A stretch of DNA of 64,000 nucleotides from NCBI GenBank assembly GCA_002344965.1, contig DDUU01000011.1, positions 1 through 64,000 on the forward strand, in the 5' to 3' direction. This document shows positions 1 through 7,891 of this stretch, piece after piece. Made by a program: the position numbers and the translations under genes. Below the pieces are notes generated by a model. That model was not told the DNA's origin and did no database searches. It was given only the letters and a program-made list of their open reading frames with translations. Numbering within the stretch: the first letter of the stretch is position 1; every line of letters starts with the position of its first letter. The stretch is from Candidatus Tepidiaquacellales bacterium UBA2330 (GTDB taxonomy: Bacteria; Bacteroidota; Ignavibacteria; Tepidaquicellales; Tepidaquicellaceae).

Positions 1-1
1 C

Positions 2-118
2 TCATATTTTTGTCGTGTACTAAGCGGCAAATACTTCAGGCAAAAAATATCAGATCTTGTTTTAATTTGTATTAAAGATTTTTTTAAAATTATATCCGGT
101 GAAAAATATAAAAAATGA
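2..118 (+). CDS. C-terminal end of an unidentified protein (partial, runs off left edge)
   Basis: One plus-strand frame is open from the left edge to a TGA at 116-118, giving about 38 codons that are basic and hydrophobic and end in GEKYKK. The other two forward frames stop much earlier. The piece is too short to place in a family. The promoter-like signal starting at 141 suggests that the next gene begins a new transcription unit, which fits a gene ending here. It could also be chance open sequence. Confidence 0.35.
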   Translation, partial: SYFCRVLSGKYFRQKISDLVLICIKDFFKIISGEKYKK

Positions 119-140
119 ATTAATACCTGATTAGTTTAAA

Positions 141-171
141 TTGAAACTTCTTTTTAATAACACTATTTTTG
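141..171 (+). promoter_or_regulatory. Bacteroidota-type promoter upstream of the GlcD-like gene
   Basis: TTG at 141-143, a 20-base spacer, then TATTTTTG at 164-171 match the Bacteroidota primary-sigma consensus TTG/TAnnTTTG. The same 20-base spacing recurs at 2868 and 35880 in this window. The -7 element ends three bases before ATG 175, so the mRNA would be leaderless or nearly so. Confidence 0.5.
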
Positions 172-174
172 AAT

Positions 175-1578
175 ATGTTTAATAAAGTTGATACTGAAGT
201 AATTGAATCTCTGAAAAAAATCTCAGGAAGCGATAATGTATTTTACGACAATGAAAATCTTGATTTATATTCAAGGGATTATACTGAAAACCTTTCTTTT
301 TATCCTGAAGTTATTGTAAAGCCGGCAACTGCTCAGGAGGTTTCGGAAATACTTATTCTTGCAAATAAAAATTTAATTCCGGTCGTACCGAGAGGCGGAG
401 GTACGGGACTTTCCGGCGGTGCATTACCGCTGTACGGCGGTATTTGTCTTTCTATGGAAAAATTCAGGAAAATTATTGAAATAGATTCTGAGAATTGTCA
501 GGCGACGGCTGAGCCGGGAGTCATTACTCAGGTTTTTCAGGAAAAATGTGAAGAGCATGGTTTGTATTATCCGCCGGATCCTTCTTCCAGGGGAAGCTCT
601 TTCCTCGGAGGAAATCTCGCAGAATGTGCCGGCGGTCCCAGAGCTGTTAAATACGGAGTAACCAAAGATTATGTACTCGCTCTTGAAGCCGTATTGCCAA
701 CCGGTGAAATCATCAATACAGGTGCAAAAGTACTGAAAAATGTATCAGGTTATAACCTTACTCAGTTATTAATTGGCAGTGAAGGCACTCTGGGTATAAT
801 TACTAAAATTTATTTTAAACTTATTTCACTGCCTAAATTCAGAAAGGTCATTCTGGTTGCATTTAACAGTATTGAAGATTCCGCTAAAACGGTCTCAAAA
901 ATATTTCAGTCGGGAATTACTCCTTCCGCGCTTGAACTGATGGAAAAATCAGCGATCAAAGCTGCAGAAAATCAGCTTGGTAAAAAATTCCCGAACTCTG
1001 AAGCGGAAGCTCAGCTTCTTATTGAAGTGGACGGGAATTATGAAGATACTCTCGACAGGGATATAGAAAAAATTTCAGAAACAGTTACTGAATGCGGAGC
1101 TTATGATATTATTTTTGCTGAAGATAATCTGAAGATGAATGAAATATGGGCTCTCAGAAGATGTATCGGAGAAGCCGTGAAATCTATTTCAGAATATAAA
1201 GAAGAAGATACTGTCGTACCGAGAGCTAAAATTCCTGAACTTATTAACGGGGTTAAAAGAATTTCCTCCAAATACGGTATTACAACAATCTGTTACGGTC
1301 ATGCTGGTGACGGAAATGTCCATGTGAATATTCTTAAAGATAAAATGGACGGGAAGGAATGGGAAGAAAATCTGGATACCGCTATCAGGGAAATATTTAA
1401 ACTGACAGTTTCGCTCGGCGGCACAATTTCCGGCGAGCACGGTATCGGCTATTCACAGAAAAGTTACCTGCCAATTGCAGTTGGCGAGACCGAACTTAAC
1501 CTGATGAAAAATATTAAAAAAACCATGGATCCGAAAAATATTATGAATCCCGGAAAAATTTTCACCGACTTATCCTGA
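175..1578 (+). CDS. glcD: FAD-binding oxidase, GlcD / D-lactate dehydrogenase type
   Basis: This is a flavoprotein of the glycolate oxidase GlcD / D-lactate dehydrogenase family, which oxidises a 2-hydroxyacid. The N-terminal half is a PCMH-type FAD-binding domain, with the PRGGGTGLSGGALP loop near residue 75, PPDPSSRGSSFLGGNLAECAGG and NVSGYNLTQLLIGSEGTLG. The C-terminal half is the FAD-oxidase cap, with CYGHAGDGNVHVN and SGEHGIG as metal/substrate-binding His motifs. About 467 residues is normal length. A TTG at 169 also reads in frame but lies inside the promoter element, so ATG 175 is preferred. No GlcE or GlcF partner is adjacent. It probably heads an operon with the next two genes; the exact substrate cannot be told. 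Confidence 0.88.
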   Translation: MFNKVDTEVIESLKKISGSDNVFYDNENLDLYSRDYTENLSFYPEVIVKPATAQEVSEILILANKNLIPVVPRGGGTGLSGGALPLYGGICLSMEKFRKIIEIDSENCQATAEPGVITQVFQEKCEEHGLYYPPDPSSRGSSFLGGNLAECAGGPRAVKYGVTKDYVLALEAVLPTGEIINTGAKVLKNVSGYNLTQLLIGSEGTLGIITKIYFKLISLPKFRKVILVAFNSIEDSAKTVSKIFQSGITPSALELMEKSAIKAAENQLGKKFPNSEAEAQLLIEVDGNYEDTLDRDIEKISETVTECGAYDIIFAEDNLKMNEIWALRRCIGEAVKSISEYKEEDTVVPRAKIPELINGVKRISSKYGITTICYGHAGDGNVHVNILKDKMDGKEWEENLDTAIREIFKLTVSLGGTISGEHGIGYSQKSYLPIAVGETELNLMKNIKKTMDPKNIMNPGKIFTDLS

Positions 1579-1580
1579 CT

Positions 1581-1985
1581 ATGATCAAAAGTAAAACTGA
1601 ATGCAGGGTGTTGTATGCGCATACCGATAAAATGGGAGTTGTGAACAATGTAAGATATCTTGAATACTTTGAAGCCGGAAGAAATGACTTTCTGAGGAAA
1701 ATTGGATTTCCTTATACTGAACTTGAAAAAATTAATACCGGACTTCCGGTAATTGAAGCTCATTTAAATTTTTTATCATCTGCAAAATATGATGACGTGA
1801 TTACTATTAACACTTTCCTGAATAAATTACCGTCAGTCCGATTCACAATAGAATATGAAATATACTGCGGTGAAATACTGATCGTAACGGGATATACAGT
1901 TCATGCATTTGTCAGCCTTGATAAAATGAAACCGGTAAGACCGCCGGCGAATTTTATGGAAATTTTAAAAAGAAATTTTATATAA
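1581..1985 (+). CDS. acyl-CoA thioesterase, YbgC/FadM-type hotdog protein
   Basis: This is a single-domain hotdog-fold thioesterase of 134 residues, the usual size for the 4-hydroxybenzoyl-CoA thioesterase / YbgC family. It hydrolyses acyl-CoA or acyl-ACP thioesters in the cytoplasm. The N-terminus shows the family signature VLYAHTDKMGVVNNVRYLEYFEAGR, in which the Asp (here within HTDKMG) is the catalytic residue and the following N-x-RYL-x-YFE runs into the central helix. The start lies two bases after the stop of the upstream oxidase, so the genes are probably cotranscribed. The physiological substrate is not deducible. Confidence 0.85.
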   Translation: MIKSKTECRVLYAHTDKMGVVNNVRYLEYFEAGRNDFLRKIGFPYTELEKINTGLPVIEAHLNFLSSAKYDDVITINTFLNKLPSVRFTIEYEIYCGEILIVTGYTVHAFVSLDKMKPVRPPANFMEILKRNFI

Positions 1986-1992
1986 TACATTG

Positions 1993-2871
1993 ATGAAAAG
2001 TAATCCGGGATTTTACAGAAATTTCAATTTAAAAAAAGCCGTAAAACTAATAAGGCAATCGCTTAAGGAAGATATCGGAAAAGGAGATGTTACTTCCGAG
2101 CTTTTGATAAGTAAGGATTCCGTTTCGAATGCAGAGATAATTGTAAAAGAAAACGGAATAGCAGCAGGACTGAATATATTCTGCATGGTGTTTCATCTTA
2201 CAGATAAAAATGTAAAAGCCGGGTTCAATTTAAAGGAAGGTGACAGGTTCAGAAAAAATACGGTCATTGGATATGTAAAAGGAAAAACAACTTCATTACT
2301 AAAATGTGAAAGAGTAGCGCTGAATATACTTCAGCGTATGTGCGGAATCGCTACAAACGCTGACAGGATGGTCAGACTATTGAATAATGAAAAAATTAAG
2401 ATAATTGATACCAGAAAGACCACTCCGAATTTCAGATTGTTTGAAAAACTGGCAGTAAAAATCGGCGGAGCAGAAAATCACAGGTCCGGACTTTATGATA
2501 TGGTTCTGATCAAAGATAACCATATAGAAGCATGCGGCGGTATAGAAAATACTTTACGGATGATTGATAAGTCTGATAAATTTAAAAACCTGAAAAAAGA
2601 AATTGAAGTAAAAAATCTGAAAGAACTGGAAACAGTGTTAAATTCGGGAACAAAAAAGATTCACAGGATCATGCTTGATAATTTCAGTTTAAAAGATGTA
2701 ATTTCTGCCGCTGAAATGAATCAAGGCAGGTATGAAATTGAAGTATCGGGCGGAATAAATGAAAGTAACATCAGAAATTATAGAAAACTTTCCGGTATAA
2801 ATTACATTTCAATGGGTTCACTGACGCACTCATCAAAATCACTTGATATCTCGTTTAATTTTATTACTTGA
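1993..2871 (+). CDS. nadC: nicotinate-nucleotide pyrophosphorylase (carboxylating)
   Basis: This is quinolinate phosphoribosyltransferase, which converts quinolinate and PRPP to nicotinate mononucleotide in de novo NAD synthesis. Recognisable family motifs are EDIGKGDVTSELL near the N-terminus, the ERVALNILQRMCGIAT helix, DTRKTTPNFR, KIGGAENHRSGLYDMVLIKDNH in the active site, and the C-terminal EVSGGIN and ISMGSLTHS phosphate-binding loops. Length (292 residues) is typical. A TTG at 1990 is in frame directly before ATG 1993; the ATG is preferred. The gene follows the thioesterase by seven bases. No nadA or nadB is in the window. Confidence 0.95.
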   Translation: MKSNPGFYRNFNLKKAVKLIRQSLKEDIGKGDVTSELLISKDSVSNAEIIVKENGIAAGLNIFCMVFHLTDKNVKAGFNLKEGDRFRKNTVIGYVKGKTTSLLKCERVALNILQRMCGIATNADRMVRLLNNEKIKIIDTRKTTPNFRLFEKLAVKIGGAENHRSGLYDMVLIKDNHIEACGGIENTLRMIDKSDKFKNLKKEIEVKNLKELETVLNSGTKKIHRIMLDNFSLKDVISAAEMNQGRYEIEVSGGINESNIRNYRKLSGINYISMGSLTHSSKSLDISFNFIT

Positions 2872-2898
2872 AAATCTGTAATGATAATCATAAATTTG
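2868..2898 (+). promoter_or_regulatory. Bacteroidota-type promoter for the three-gene secreted cluster
   Basis: TTG at 2868-2870 (overlapping the end of nadC), exactly 20 bases, then TAAATTTG at 2891-2898 match TTG-N20-TAnnTTTG. Transcription would begin about 25 bases before ATG 2928. Confidence 0.5.
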
Positions 2899-2927
2899 AA
2901 AAATTTTTTTAACTAAATCATACTTAT

Positions 2928-3425
2928 ATGTCTAATTTTACCAACCGGTTCGGATTTATATTTGCTCTTTTTATTTCTGCGGTTATATTGTTTGCATGCG
3001 GAGATAAAAAAGAATCTGAAGTTAAAAAGGAAACTACGAAAGAAGAGACAACATCCAAAGAAACCAAAGAGGAAACCAAATCATCCGGATCTAACCAGCT
3101 TTATTTTGTTGAGGAATATACTAAAGAAGGTCAGGAAGTCGGTAAAAGCGATAAATTTTTTATCGGAAACAAAGGCGGTTACATCACTGCAATGCTTAGA
3201 ACTTCATCTCCGATCGGGGTAGGAAGTGTTGATGTGCGTCTTGAAAGAGAGTCACTTGACGGAACTGAGATAATTGATACAAAACCATATGATGTTTTTC
3301 CGGATAAAAGTTATTTCTTTTTTGACAAAATCACTTTTTACAAACCCGGGGATTATACAGTTACAGTGTTTAAAAAAGACGGTACACCCATTGCTGCCGG
3401 TAAAGTTCGGATCGATTTAAAATAA
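2928..3425 (+). CDS. predicted lipoprotein, first of three tandem secreted paralogues
   Basis: The N-terminus has a membrane segment ending in a lipobox-like LFAC followed by GDKKE, so this is probably a lipoprotein with its mature Cys near residue 24. A Lys/Glu/Thr-rich linker (about residues 25-55) leads to a globular domain of about 105 residues. That domain starts LYFVEEYTKEGQEVGKSDKF and ends ITFYKPGDYTVTVFKKDG...KVRI, suggesting a small beta-sandwich. The same pattern (LYF-x-E, GGY, FY-x-x-G-x-Y-x-V-x-V) occurs in the next two genes. Only this copy has a lipobox and charged linker. I do not recognise the family and assign no function. Confidence 0.75.
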   Translation: MSNFTNRFGFIFALFISAVILFACGDKKESEVKKETTKEETTSKETKEETKSSGSNQLYFVEEYTKEGQEVGKSDKFFIGNKGGYITAMLRTSSPIGVGSVDVRLERESLDGTEIIDTKPYDVFPDKSYFFFDKITFYKPGDYTVTVFKKDGTPIAAGKVRIDLK

Positions 3426-3450
3426 TTATTAATTAAATTAAAATTTAAAA

Positions 3451-3876
3451 ATGAAACTTCTAAAACCTTTATTTTTTATTTTTGTACTTACAGTTTTATT
3501 TTCATTGAAATCAGAATCATTCGCTCAGCAATATCCGGTTTTATATTTCTGTGAATCTTACGGCGATAACGGAGAAGTTGGCGTGAGCGACAGGTTTACA
3601 ACAGGTTATCTTACTGTGATGGTGAAATCTGATGGTCCTCTCGGCTTAAGAGATTGTTCAATACAAATGGATAAATACGACAGGACTACAGGCACTTTCA
3701 GTTACTATAAAAAATTTCCTTATTCAGTTACACCTGATATGAAATATATATATTTTTCAAAAAATGAGGAAAGTGATATGAACTTCGAAGATCCGGGTAT
3801 TTACCGTGTTTTTCTGTTAGATCACAATAACAGAACTGTTGCCAGCGGTCTTGTAGAAATTATTTCTAAATATTAA
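3451..3876 (+). CDS. secreted protein of unknown function, second of three paralogues
   Basis: This 141-residue protein has a Sec signal peptide ending near SFAQQ. The mature domain begins LYFCESYGDNGEVGVSDRF and ends with an F-x-DPGIYRVFLLDHNN segment, matching the LYF-x-E and G-x-Y-x-V patterns of its neighbours. The mature part has two Cys (in LYFCES and LRDCS) that could form a disulfide after export. It starts 25 bases after the previous stop, in the same probable operon. No conserved catalytic motif is visible and I do not recognise the family. Confidence 0.72.
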   Translation: MKLLKPLFFIFVLTVLFSLKSESFAQQYPVLYFCESYGDNGEVGVSDRFTTGYLTVMVKSDGPLGLRDCSIQMDKYDRTTGTFSYYKKFPYSVTPDMKYIYFSKNEESDMNFEDPGIYRVFLLDHNNRTVASGLVEIISKY

Positions 3877-3895
3877 TTTAAAAGCGGATTAAATT

Positions 3896-4306
3896 ATGTT
3901 AAAAAGAATTTTTTTCATAGCTGCTTTTCTTATTATATCTGCAGTATCCGGCAGTTATAATTCAGCAAATTCACAGTCGCTTTATTTTTGTGAAGATGTT
4001 GACGGTGACGGATATGCAATTTCCGAAAGCTCGGTCTTTAACATCAGTTCAAAGGGAGGTTACCTGAAATTTCTTACCAGACTTCCTTACAATGTCGGTA
4101 CCACTTCAGTCAGTTATGATATTTTCCTTGTGGATAGCGAGGGAAATGAAAAATATGAATCCACTATTTATCAGGATGTGGAAAAAAACTGGACGTGGTT
4201 TTGGAAAGAAGTAACTTTCTATAATGCCGGAAGATATAATGTCTATGTGTATGACGGAGATAAGAATTTCTTAACGTCATCTCAGATAAGAATTCAATAT
4301 TATTGA
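3896..4306 (+). CDS. secreted protein of unknown function, third of three paralogues
   Basis: This 136-residue protein has a signal peptide (cleavage probably after SANSQ). The mature domain starts LYFCEDVDGDGYAISESSVF, contains KGGYLKF, and ends EVTFYNAGRYNVYVYDGD. It aligns by eye with the two upstream products. The gene begins 19 bases after the previous stop and is followed by a strong terminator at 4329, so the cluster ends here. The Asp-rich VDGDGY segment recalls a calcium-binding loop, but it is too short to claim. Function is unknown. Confidence 0.72.
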   Translation: MLKRIFFIAAFLIISAVSGSYNSANSQSLYFCEDVDGDGYAISESSVFNISSKGGYLKFLTRLPYNVGTTSVSYDIFLVDSEGNEKYESTIYQDVEKNWTWFWKEVTFYNAGRYNVYVYDGDKNFLTSSQIRIQYY

Positions 4307-4328
4307 TTTAAATAGTTAATTCTTTTAT

Positions 4329-4362
4329 AAAGGTTATTCCGTAACGCGGAATAACCTTTCTT
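4329..4362 (+). terminator. rho-independent terminator after the secreted triplet
   Basis: A perfect 13-bp stem (AAAGGTTATTCCG at 4329-4341, CGGAATAACCTTT at 4347-4359) encloses a five-base TAACG loop and is followed by CTTATTTT. It lies between the third paralogue and the flippase gene. Confidence 0.88.
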
Positions 4363-4379
4363 ATTTTAAATGCCGCTTA

Positions 4380-5825
4380 ATGATTGAAAAAATTAAGAGT
4401 CTTTCAAAGGATACGCTGATTTACGGCGTTAATACTATTGTAGGAAGATTTCTTGGTTTTTTTCTGGTCCCTTTTTATACAAACAAATTCCTTCCCGAAG
4501 AATACGGAATAATCACTATTATCTATTCTTACATTGCTATCTTAAATGTGTTTTTTTCCATCGGACTTGAATCAGGTTTCATGAAATTTTCCTCAACGCT
4601 GGAGGTGGGTTCAAAGAAAGAAAACTTTTCCAATCCGTATTTTATTGTTTTGGCCAATTCATTTTTCCTTTCACTTCTGATATATATTTTCGCTAATGAA
4701 CTTACAGGAGTATTTCAGGTGAGCAGTGACTACGCCTATCTGATCAGATATTCAGCTGTTATATTGTTTTTTGATACTATAGTCCTGATTCCGTTTGCTT
4801 ATTTGCGTCTTAAGAACAAAGCTAAATCCTTTGCAGGAATTAAAATCATAAACATTACCCTGAACGTTATCTTAAATGTTGTTCTTATTCTGTATTATAA
4901 CTTTGGCATAGAAGCTGTCTTTATCAGTAATCTTATATCATCAGCTGTTACTTTCTTTTTGCTGTTTCCTGTATTAAAAGACAACATTACTTTTAAATTT
5001 AATAAAGAACTTATAAAAGAACTGTTAAGATTTTCAATACCTTACATTCCTGCCGGTATTGCTGCCAATTTAGTTCAGATTATTGACAGACCTATTCTGA
5101 AATATCTTACAAATGATGAAACAGTCGGAATTTATACTGCGAATTACAAACTCGGAATATTTATGATGCTAATAGTGTCAATGTTTGAATTTGCATGGAG
5201 ACCGTTTTTTCTTAATAATGCAAAAGAGCCGGAAGCTAAAAGAATTTTCTCAAAAGTACTTACTATATTCACAGCATTTTCATCGATGGTTTTTTTAGTT
5301 TTAACGGTACTAATTGAAAATATTGTAATGTGGGATCTGCCGTTCGGATCACATTTAATTGGTAAAGCTTACTGGTCCGGACTTGAGATAGTCCCTGTTA
5401 TACTTTTCGGATATCTTTTATACGGTATGTATATAAACTTCATGGCAGGGATTTATATAGAAAAAAAGACAAAGTATCTGCCTGTGATTACAGGAATCGG
5501 TGCTGCTGTAAATGTAATTTCAAACTTTATTCTCATACCGGAATATTCATATATGGGAGCCGCAATTTCAACTCTGATAAGTTATTTTGTAATGACAGCC
5601 GGTATCTATACTGTGTCTCAGAGATATTACAGGATAAATTATGAATATAAAAAACTAATTTCTATTTTTGTAATATTATTTTCTCTGACCGGAATATATC
5701 TCTTTGTAAATGTTCAGTATGAACTAATCTGGTTTTTAAAATTAATATTCCCCCTCTCTTTTATTGTAATAATTTACTTTTTCGGAATACTTAACCTGAA
5801 ATCTTTTAAAGAACAGAACAGCTAA
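4380..5825 (+). CDS. polysaccharide biosynthesis flippase, Wzx/RfbX-like (MATE/MOP superfamily)
   Basis: This 481-residue polytopic membrane protein has about 12-14 hydrophobic segments and the MOP-flippase N-terminus (LIYGVNTIVGRFLGFFLVPFYTNKFLPEEYGI). It also has the central RFSIPYIPAGIAANLVQIIDR motif and a GAAVNVISNFILIPEYSYMGAAIST segment near the C-terminus. Members move undecaprenyl-linked sugar units across the inner membrane for O-antigen, capsule or exopolysaccharide assembly. No glycosyltransferase or polymerase gene is adjacent here, so the glycan is unknown. The gene stands alone behind a terminator, starting at ATG 4380. Confidence 0.87.
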   Translation: MIEKIKSLSKDTLIYGVNTIVGRFLGFFLVPFYTNKFLPEEYGIITIIYSYIAILNVFFSIGLESGFMKFSSTLEVGSKKENFSNPYFIVLANSFFLSLLIYIFANELTGVFQVSSDYAYLIRYSAVILFFDTIVLIPFAYLRLKNKAKSFAGIKIINITLNVILNVVLILYYNFGIEAVFISNLISSAVTFFLLFPVLKDNITFKFNKELIKELLRFSIPYIPAGIAANLVQIIDRPILKYLTNDETVGIYTANYKLGIFMMLIVSMFEFAWRPFFLNNAKEPEAKRIFSKVLTIFTAFSSMVFLVLTVLIENIVMWDLPFGSHLIGKAYWSGLEIVPVILFGYLLYGMYINFMAGIYIEKKTKYLPVITGIGAAVNVISNFILIPEYSYMGAAISTLISYFVMTAGIYTVSQRYYRINYEYKKLISIFVILFSLTGIYLFVNVQYELIWFLKLIFPLSFIVIIYFFGILNLKSFKEQNS

Positions 5826-5961
5826 TTTAATTAATTAGTTATATAGTATTTACAGTACTCAATAGAGCAGTTTAAAACATTTTGAGTTAGCAGCAAAAAT
5901 TTTGTTGATTTTTAAATATTTTATTTATGCTATCTTAAATGTAATAATTAAAACATTATAT

Positions 5962-6828
5962 ATGAAAAGCATAAACTCAGTTTTCATTTGTCTGATCCTG
6001 GCAATAGCTTTTAAAATGGCTGGCTGCGGAAGTCAGATGGAATATCCTTCAATCAATTACACGGAATCAAAAAGTCATAATTACGGGCAGATAGTCTGGA
6101 GAGATCTTTTCACCCCCGATCCCAAGAAAGCTGCGGAATTTTATAAAAATGTCTTCGGCTGGACTTCGGTAAAATACGGTGAAGGTGATGAAGAATACTG
6201 GATGTTTAAGAGTAACGGAAAACCTGTTGCCGGAATGTATCATATGAAAGATGCAAAAAAGAATGCAGGCGGTGAATGGCTTCAGTATTATTCCGTACCG
6301 TCACTGGATGACGCTGTAAGAAAATCCAGATCAGCAGGCGGTAATGTAATTATTAAACCAACTGAAATTCCCGGAAGAGGCATGGTCGCGCTGATGACAG
6401 ATCCTCAAAATGCATATTTTGCTTTTATAAAATCTGCAAACGGTGATCCGGAAGAAAAAGGTTTTACTGATTTTACATTTATTTGGAATGAACTTTGGTC
6501 TAATGATATGGAGAAATCTTCTGATTTTTATCAGAAAGTTTTTAATTCTCAGCTGGAAAGCAAATCCGATGACAGCAGAGCGTATACTGTTTTAAAAAAT
6601 AACGGTAAACCGAGTTCGGGCATAATTAAAAATCCGGTCGAAAATGTAAGAAGTAACTGGGTGCAGTATATTAAAGTATCAGATGTTAAACTAACAGAAG
6701 ACAAAGTTAAAAATGCCGGAGGTCATACGCTTATCGCATCTGATACCGCAATCAGAAAAGGTACTGTTGCAGTATTTACTGATCCTACAGGAGCTCCCTT
6801 TGCAATTCAGAAATGGCCTATTGAATAA
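5962..6828 (+). CDS. lipoprotein with two VOC (glyoxalase-fold) domains
   Basis: Two tandem VOC-superfamily domains follow a lipoprotein signal. The first has VWRDLFTPDPKKAAEFYKNVFGW and MTDPQNAYFAFIK; the second has WNELWSNDMEKSSDFYQKVF and FTDPTGAPFAIQKW. This is the Cfp30B-like double-VOC arrangement. The open frame can start at TTG 5902, but that adds a second hydrophobic stretch. ATG 5962 gives a compact signal with lipobox MAGC, so it is preferred (288 residues). Relatives are usually cytoplasmic, which makes an exported lipid-anchored form noteworthy. No catalytic activity can be assigned. Confidence 0.8.
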   Translation: MKSINSVFICLILAIAFKMAGCGSQMEYPSINYTESKSHNYGQIVWRDLFTPDPKKAAEFYKNVFGWTSVKYGEGDEEYWMFKSNGKPVAGMYHMKDAKKNAGGEWLQYYSVPSLDDAVRKSRSAGGNVIIKPTEIPGRGMVALMTDPQNAYFAFIKSANGDPEEKGFTDFTFIWNELWSNDMEKSSDFYQKVFNSQLESKSDDSRAYTVLKNNGKPSSGIIKNPVENVRSNWVQYIKVSDVKLTEDKVKNAGGHTLIASDTAIRKGTVAVFTDPTGAPFAIQKWPIE

Positions 6829-6852
6829 TTTAAAAATTTTATAATAATAAAA

Positions 6853-7041
6853 ATGAAAAACCTCTTAATATATTTTATAATCACTCTGATCTTATATACC
6901 TTCACTTCCTGTGCCGGTGTAACGGTAAGCTCAAGCGTCGGATACGGAATAAATTCCGGACCGTATGGTTACGGCAGTTACAGATATCCTAATGTTAATG
7001 TCGGAATTTACCACGGCGGTTACAGAGGTTACAGATATTGA
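6853..7041 (+). CDS. small Gly/Tyr-rich lipoprotein
   Basis: This 62-residue protein has an N-terminal hydrophobic segment ending in a lipobox-like FTSC. After it comes a short tail with GYG, YRYP and GGYRGYRY repeats, rich in Gly and Tyr. It starts 24 bases after the VOC lipoprotein and may share its transcript. Such short Gly/Tyr-rich lipoproteins occur widely in the Bacteroidota envelope without known function. The coding call rests on the signal sequence and composition rather than a family match. Confidence 0.6.
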   Translation: MKNLLIYFIITLILYTFTSCAGVTVSSSVGYGINSGPYGYGSYRYPNVNVGIYHGGYRGYRY

Positions 7042-7261
7042 GATATTCACTTATTTATTTTATAAATTTCTTAAACTGATATTTCTTTTACCGGTAGGAT
7101 TTCAGCATTGATTAGTTATATGAATATCGAATTGTGATATACTTTTTTATTAGAATATATCAGACATCTTAATTCATTTATTTGTAACCTGCTCACAGAA
7201 TAACTTCAGAAATACCTGAAAAATATATTGACACTATTAATTATTTATGCCATATTAATCT

Positions 7262-7888
7262 ATGCATAAATTAACTTCAAAACAGAAAAAGATCCTTGAG
7301 TTCATTGAAAAATACGGTGATGAATATTCATACCCTCCTACTTTAAAAGAAATAGGGGAGAAGTTTAATGTCACAATAGGTACTATTCAGGATCACATCA
7401 AAGCTCTTCAGAACAAAGGTTATCTTGAAAGAAAAAAAGACATTGCCCGTGGATTTAAATTAATAAAAACTGAAGAAGAGAGTAATATCGATAGACTGAG
7501 ATCCGGTTTAAATATCATTCCTTTGTACGGAAGCGTCGCTGCAGGCGAGCCGATATTTGCGGATGATAATGTACAGGGATATGTGACAATGGAAAAAAAC
7601 GGGAAAGGGCATAAAATTCATTTTGCTCTCAAAGTAAAAGGTGACAGTATGATAGATTCCGGAATTTATGACGGCGATATTGTGATAGTAAGAAAACAGG
7701 ACAGTGCTGAAGACGGAGATGTTGTGATAGCGCTGCTTGAGGATGAAGCGACGGTAAAGACATTGCGAAACAGAAGGATCAAAGCTTATCTTGAAGCGTC
7801 TAATTCTAAATACAAATCAATAATAAATAAACCTTTTAAAATAATCGGAAAAGTAATTGAGCTAAGAAGAGAATACAGTGTTATTTAA
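7262..7888 (+). CDS. lexA: LexA repressor, SOS regulator
   Basis: LexA represses DNA-damage genes and cleaves itself when stimulated by RecA filaments. Residues 1-65 form the winged-helix LexA DNA-binding domain (LTSKQKKILEFIEKY, YPPTLKEIGEKF, ALQNKGYLERK). The S24 peptidase domain has the Ala94-Gly95 cleavage site in GSVAAGEP, nucleophile Ser129 in GDSMID and general-base Lys166 in DEATVKTL, so the protein looks active. A sigma70-like TTGACA at 7228 with CATATT 17 bases later lies just upstream but would leave almost no leader. I could not recognise an SOS box. No recA, dinB or imuB gene is nearby. Confidence 0.95.
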   Translation: MHKLTSKQKKILEFIEKYGDEYSYPPTLKEIGEKFNVTIGTIQDHIKALQNKGYLERKKDIARGFKLIKTEEESNIDRLRSGLNIIPLYGSVAAGEPIFADDNVQGYVTMEKNGKGHKIHFALKVKGDSMIDSGIYDGDIVIVRKQDSAEDGDVVIALLEDEATVKTLRNRRIKAYLEASNSKYKSIINKPFKIIGKVIELRREYSVI

Positions 7889-7891
7889 ATT

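Noticed and set aside
2962..3222. 86-codon Lys-rich frame inside the first lipoprotein gene
   Set aside because: Shadow of the Lys/Glu/Thr linker in another frame; the lipoprotein frame has signal and domain.
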